Shown here one piece after another: positions 60,708 through 64,000 of a stretch of DNA of 64,000 nt. The stretch's first letter is position 1; each line of letters opens with the position of its first letter. Both the position numbers and the translations under genes were made by a program. Source of the stretch: CAJQLB01 sp905479065 (lineage in GTDB: Bacteria; Bacteroidota; Bacteroidia; Flavobacteriales; Flavobacteriaceae). The stretch covers positions 2,542,001 through 2,606,000 of the forward strand of contig OX044364.1 of NCBI GenBank assembly GCA_943846735.1, in the 5' to 3' direction. The notes beneath the pieces are model-generated. The model ran no database searches, was not told the origin of the DNA, and saw only the letters and a list, made by a program, of their open reading frames with translations.

Positions 60708-62396
60708 TTAATGTTTTGACAGCCCTTTTAATATGGGGCTCATATGATTTTTATTTCCAGTCATTTCCCAATGTCCTAAAGATATTGGGATGTTACCGAT
60801 AGTGTTGAGAGTGTCAAAAAAATCCTTTGTTTTAAATTGTAATCCATCACGTTCTTTAATCCTTGCGAAATTAGCCATGGTGTCCTCCAGTAAATATTTT
60901 CCCGTAATGTAACTTGTTCCGTAACCTGGTTGTCTTAGATATAAATGTTGTTCAAATATAAGTAGTTCTTTTTCGGTTTTCATCCAGCCCCTTGGCGTAT
61001 AATCAGAATGAATACTTCCTGCCTCCTCCATGGTCATTAAATTTGCATGCGCGTACAAAGAACCTAAGCCTCTCGCTGCTCTCTGTGCAATCATGATGTA
61101 TACAATTTCTTTAGTTCTTGGACTGTTATCATATAAGCCAGATTGCATGAACATTTCTTCAACAGCTGTCGCAGTTCCTTCATTTCGAGAATCAAAAATA
61201 TTATATAGTAAGGGGCCTCTGCGTATAAGACTTGGATTTGGTTCTGTATCCATTCGTGCAAGTTCAAACCAATGATAAAAATGAGAATATAAAGGTCTCG
61301 GATCGTAGTGTTCCCCGATTAAAAAAAAATTTCGTTGCTCTCTGGGGACATAACTTCCAAGATGTTCTCGCAAGGCAGTATCAAAATAGGGTTTTACGGA
61401 GACGATCTCTTGTTTATCAAGAAAATTAATGAGACTCGTTGCTCCTTCATCAGCCAGTTTTTCATATTCCATAACTGATATGGCATCTTTTAATTGAGGT
61501 ATATTTCTGTTTCGATGTTCCTCTAATTTTAATGAAGACCACGCTCGAGCTAACTCACGCTTTAGAATCATGACCTCGTCAGACCAAGTTAGTGGAACTA
61601 AATGCACATTTTGCATATACCACGTGTAATTATCTCGCCCGATACCAGAAGGACCTGTTTTTGAAGCAGCTTCTTGTTTTAACCATGTAACAAAACTATT
61701 TGTTGAAACAATGGCATGGTCGATATGTGATATAAGTTCAGTGTCGGTTTTTAAGAAATCCTTATTTTTTAATTCATTGAGGACAATACTTTGTCGTTCA
61801 ATGTCCCGAATACCAGTAATCCATAAATCTTTTGCATTTCCAGTTAAATTATACTGAGCCTGTTTGTTTAATGATGGAATAACTTGAAGATCACTTATTA
61901 GACGAATTCGTTCAGATTTATTCAGTGGAAATTGATAAGTCCACAATTCTGTAGTATGGTGATGAGTTGGTCCTTCGTGTGCAGGCACATCACTTCTCGC
62001 ACTCCAAACAGATTTATAAAATGCAGGATCGCGATTCCAGGGTTTAAGTATGTTATGATTAAAATCGTAACCATTCATTTCAGCCCATACAATCATCCAA
62101 TCAACTTGTTTATCAATACTCCAATTCGTTGTGTCAATTGATAGTAATGTTGATCTTAATTCTAAAAATTTAGGCCAGCGATTCTCAAAAGATTTTTTCG
62201 TGTAATCTGGAGCACCCTCATTTTTGGGAGGATTTTCAAACGTTCGCCAGTTAACAAATAAGTTTTCTAAGTCAGTGTAATTATTTAAGTTTTTTGATAT
62301 TTTTTTTGTAGTGTTGCTGATTTTTGAGCTTTCACTGTTACAACTTAAACAAATTGAAAATCCAATTAGCAATAAGAGAAAGAAGATGTGTTTCAT
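60708..62396 (-). CDS. DUF885-like lipoprotein
   Basis: A 562-residue lipoprotein (L-S-C at about residue 19) of the DUF885 type, a mostly helical family that includes putative metallopeptidases. Landmarks are MNGYDFNHNILKPWNRDPAFYKSVW, PAHEGPTHHHTTELWTYQFP and RNEGTATAVEEMFMQSGL. The zinc motif HExxPGHH of active DUF885 members is not seen; the matching region reads YSHFYHWFELARM. It may therefore be a divergent or inactive branch. The product is likely periplasmic. It forms a pair with the GNAT gene. Confidence 0.75.
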   Translation of the reverse strand: MKHIFFLLLLIGFSICLSCNSESSKISNTTKKISKNLNNYTDLENLFVNWRTFENPPKNEGAPDYTKKSFENRWPKFLELRSTLLSIDTTNWSIDKQVDWMIVWAEMNGYDFNHNILKPWNRDPAFYKSVWSARSDVPAHEGPTHHHTTELWTYQFPLNKSERIRLISDLQVIPSLNKQAQYNLTGNAKDLWITGIRDIERQSIVLNELKNKDFLKTDTELISHIDHAIVSTNSFVTWLKQEAASKTGPSGIGRDNYTWYMQNVHLVPLTWSDEVMILKRELARAWSSLKLEEHRNRNIPQLKDAISVMEYEKLADEGATSLINFLDKQEIVSVKPYFDTALREHLGSYVPREQRNFFLIGEHYDPRPLYSHFYHWFELARMDTEPNPSLIRRGPLLYNIFDSRNEGTATAVEEMFMQSGLYDNSPRTKEIVYIMIAQRAARGLGSLYAHANLMTMEEAGSIHSDYTPRGWMKTEKELLIFEQHLYLRQPGYGTSYITGKYLLEDTMANFARIKERDGLQFKTKDFFDTLNTIGNIPISLGHWEMTGNKNHMSPILKGLSKH

Positions 62397-62626
62397 TTTT
62401 AGTTTTTATTTTACAAGGTTCTTTTAATTTTTTTTATCAACCATTCGATATCATTAACATAGCAAAAAATTGATACTAATTTAGTTTTTTTTCTTCAATC
62501 ATGTAAGCTTGTGTGATACGTAGAATATCTTAAAATTAATAGTTTACATCAAGAAGACATCGTTTTACTGCTAGATAATGTTTAGACAACTTTTTTTTAC
62601 ACATAAAATTTATCAACTTTGTAACT

Positions 62627-62854
62627 ATGACAATTATCTATAATGCGGTATTATATTTTCAAAAACACGGTTACTATGTCTGTCAACGAATAGCAGATCG
62701 ATTTGGAATAAGAGCCAAAGTAGTGCGTACGTCGTTTATGTATTTAACCTTTGTAACGCTGGGTTTTGGGTTTACCTTATATCTGTTTATTGCTTTTTGG
62801 ATTCGAATTAAAGACCTGTTGTACACTAAACGCAGTTCTGTTTTTGATTTATAG
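62627..62854 (+). CDS. PspC-domain membrane protein
   Basis: A 75-residue protein with a single PspC domain. The sequence YYVCQRIADRFGIRAKVVR (about 17-35) precedes a membrane hairpin (FMYLTFVTLGFGFTLYLF). PspC proteins sense membrane stress, for example with PspB and PspA in E. coli; no pspA or pspB is nearby. It lies 2 bases ahead of the potassium channel gene, so the two are cotranscribed and may work together. Confidence 0.88.
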   Translation: MTIIYNAVLYFQKHGYYVCQRIADRFGIRAKVVRTSFMYLTFVTLGFGFTLYLFIAFWIRIKDLLYTKRSSVFDL

Positions 62855-62856
62855 CT

Positions 62857-63885
62857 ATGGAAAACCCTTTTTTTAAAGTTTTCAGATCTAAAATTAATAC
62901 CGCCATCGCGTTGTTAATCATACTGTTAATTATTGGTGTTGTTGGTTTTAGGATATTGACTAACTATACCTGGATTGACGCAGTGTATATGACTGTCATT
63001 ACGATAACCACAGTGGGTTTTGGAGAAGTAAACCCATTAGATGATGATTCGAAAATTTTTACGATATTTTTAATTTTGACAAGTGTTATAATTGTTGGTT
63101 ACGCTATCAAGGTAATTACTGAATACATACTCACAAAGAATAATATTGAAGAACTTAAACAGAAAAAAATGCAAAAAAAGATTGATGCACTTAGTAACCA
63201 TGTCATCATTTGTGGATATGGTAGAAATGGAAAGCAGGCAGCAAAAAAATTGTTAGCACATAAACGATCTTTTGTTGTTATAGAGGCAAACAAAGAAACA
63301 GTTGAGAAATATCAAAGCGCTTTGGTTCCTTTTATATACGGAAATGCTAATGAAGATGACATTTTGCAAAGAGCGGGTGTTGAAAGAGCAAAATGTTTAA
63401 TCTCGGCATTACCAAGTGATTCTGACAATGTTTTTGTTGTGCTTTCAGCACGACAAATGAACGATAAAATTAGAATAATAAGTCGTGCTTCTCAGGAAAC
63501 CACCTACGGAAAACTTAAGCTCGCCGGAGCTAATAATGTAATATTACCTGATAAAATTGGTGGGGATCACATGGCTTCCTTAGTGGTTGTTCCTGATTTA
63601 TTAGAGTTCATTGACAATCTTTCAATTGTAGGTGAATCAAACATTAATATTGAAGAAATTGCAGTGGAACAACTTTATGATACTTCTAAATTAAAAACCA
63701 TTAAAGATCTTGATTTGCGCAAGAAGACGGGTTGCAATGTAATTGGTTATAAAAATGACAATGGGAAGTATCTTATAAACCCAGAAGCAGAGCTTAAATT
63801 AGCTCCAAATTCTAAGGTAATCGTACTTGGAAGACCAGAACAAATACAAAAGCTTAATTCACTTTACAATATTGAAGTGAAGTAG
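62857..63885 (+). CDS. Potassium channel with RCK (TrkA-N) domain
   Basis: A 342-residue two-helix ion channel of the MthK/GsuK type. Two membrane helices (about 14-34 and 66-86) enclose a pore loop with the selectivity filter T-V-G-F-G (52-56). An RCK N-domain with GYGRNGKQ (120-127) binds NAD or another nucleotide, and an RCK C-domain (about 260-342, KSGC-like and LAPNSKVIVLGRPEQ) completes the gating ring. It sets K+ flow in response to metabolites. A TVGFG filter is a known variant of TVGYG. Confidence 0.94.
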   Translation: MENPFFKVFRSKINTAIALLIILLIIGVVGFRILTNYTWIDAVYMTVITITTVGFGEVNPLDDDSKIFTIFLILTSVIIVGYAIKVITEYILTKNNIEELKQKKMQKKIDALSNHVIICGYGRNGKQAAKKLLAHKRSFVVIEANKETVEKYQSALVPFIYGNANEDDILQRAGVERAKCLISALPSDSDNVFVVLSARQMNDKIRIISRASQETTYGKLKLAGANNVILPDKIGGDHMASLVVVPDLLEFIDNLSIVGESNINIEEIAVEQLYDTSKLKTIKDLDLRKKTGCNVIGYKNDNGKYLINPEAELKLAPNSKVIVLGRPEQIQKLNSLYNIEVK

Positions 63886-64000
63886 TCTTTTAATCGGCGA
63901 AGGACAATGTTAAAATACTATTATACTTTAAAAACTCATTTATTTTTAGTTTCTTGCTAGTCAAACTAACAATTTTAAAAATTTAAACTAATTAATATTT
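63886..64000. other. Right-end intergenic region, no feature seen
   Basis: 115 AT-rich bases after the channel gene, without an open frame, hairpin or promoter element that I can support. The window ends here, so any downstream gene is not visible. Confidence 0.6.

Noticed and set aside
1..64000. CRISPR arrays, rRNA or tRNA genes, insertion sequences, prophage
   Set aside because: I looked for regular repeats, cloverleaf-like intergenic segments, transposases and phage genes and found none. A tRNA search program would be decisive for the RNA genes.

Overview
The window is a 64 kb piece of a chromosome from a member of the Bacteroidota, almost certainly a (probably marine) Flavobacteriaceae species. 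The signs are strong A+T richness, genes without Shine-Dalgarno leaders, promoters with the Bacteroidota -7 element TAnnTTTG (two of them with the full TTG-N21-TAnnTTTG form), many lipoproteins, and typical flavobacterial families: fused IcmF, a DnaJ with half a zinc domain, FdtA/FdtB sugar genes, and TPR plus outer-membrane barrel pairs. No rRNA, tRNA, CRISPR array, insertion sequence or prophage was recognised.

Layout. 1-8.3 kb: end of prfA, pyrF, a metallo-beta-lactamase-fold lipoprotein, the fused acyl-CoA mutase icmF with an orphan half-helicase behind it, and an Lrp-type regulator divergent from an unknown gene. 8.3-16.2 kb: exported hydrolases (amidohydrolase, M14 carboxypeptidase, M49 dipeptidyl-peptidase III), a DUF1684 lipoprotein and a fluoride channel. 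16.2-22.5 kb: a MazG-like pyrophosphohydrolase, ilvE, a DUF4920 lipoprotein with mnmD, a TIGR01777 epimerase, a YceI lipoprotein, and grpE-dnaJ. 22.7-27 kb: a four-gene operon with an ABC exporter, an MscS channel and an NtrC-like regulator without a DNA-binding domain. 27-33 kb: an outer-membrane barrel, an M28 peptidase, gamma-glutamyltransferase and kdsA (Kdo synthesis).

33.3-44.3 kb: typA, then a surface-polysaccharide locus. It has a FemAB/GNAT-like protein, a sugar aminotransferase, two related flippases placed tail to tail, a sulfotransferase, three glycosyltransferases and an FdtA-type ketoisomerase. FdtA and the aminotransferase suggest a 3-amino-3,6-dideoxyhexose in the O-antigen or capsule, and the sulfotransferase suggests sulfation. 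44.4-50.1 kb: ftsE without ftsX, then a 1009-residue TPR protein and a partner barrel protein. 50.1-64 kb: a second amidohydrolase, a methyltransferase, a YkgJ cysteine-cluster protein, a membrane fatty acid hydroxylase, a NamZ muramidase divergent from an FtsX/LolE-type permease, a cysteine/cystathionine beta-synthase, a DUF1015 protein, GNAT and DUF885 genes, and a PspC-potassium channel pair.

Most of the window is ordinary core genome. The points most worth a second look are about control and gene starts. One polysaccharide gene has no canonical start codon over its conserved first 124 codons. Two promoters in that locus fire into each other. Two genes appear to make leaderless mRNAs. Operator-like palindromes sit on the crcB and typA promoters. 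The grpE promoter overlaps a sigma54-like site. Four genes appear to start with TTG. I found no clearly new multi-gene system.
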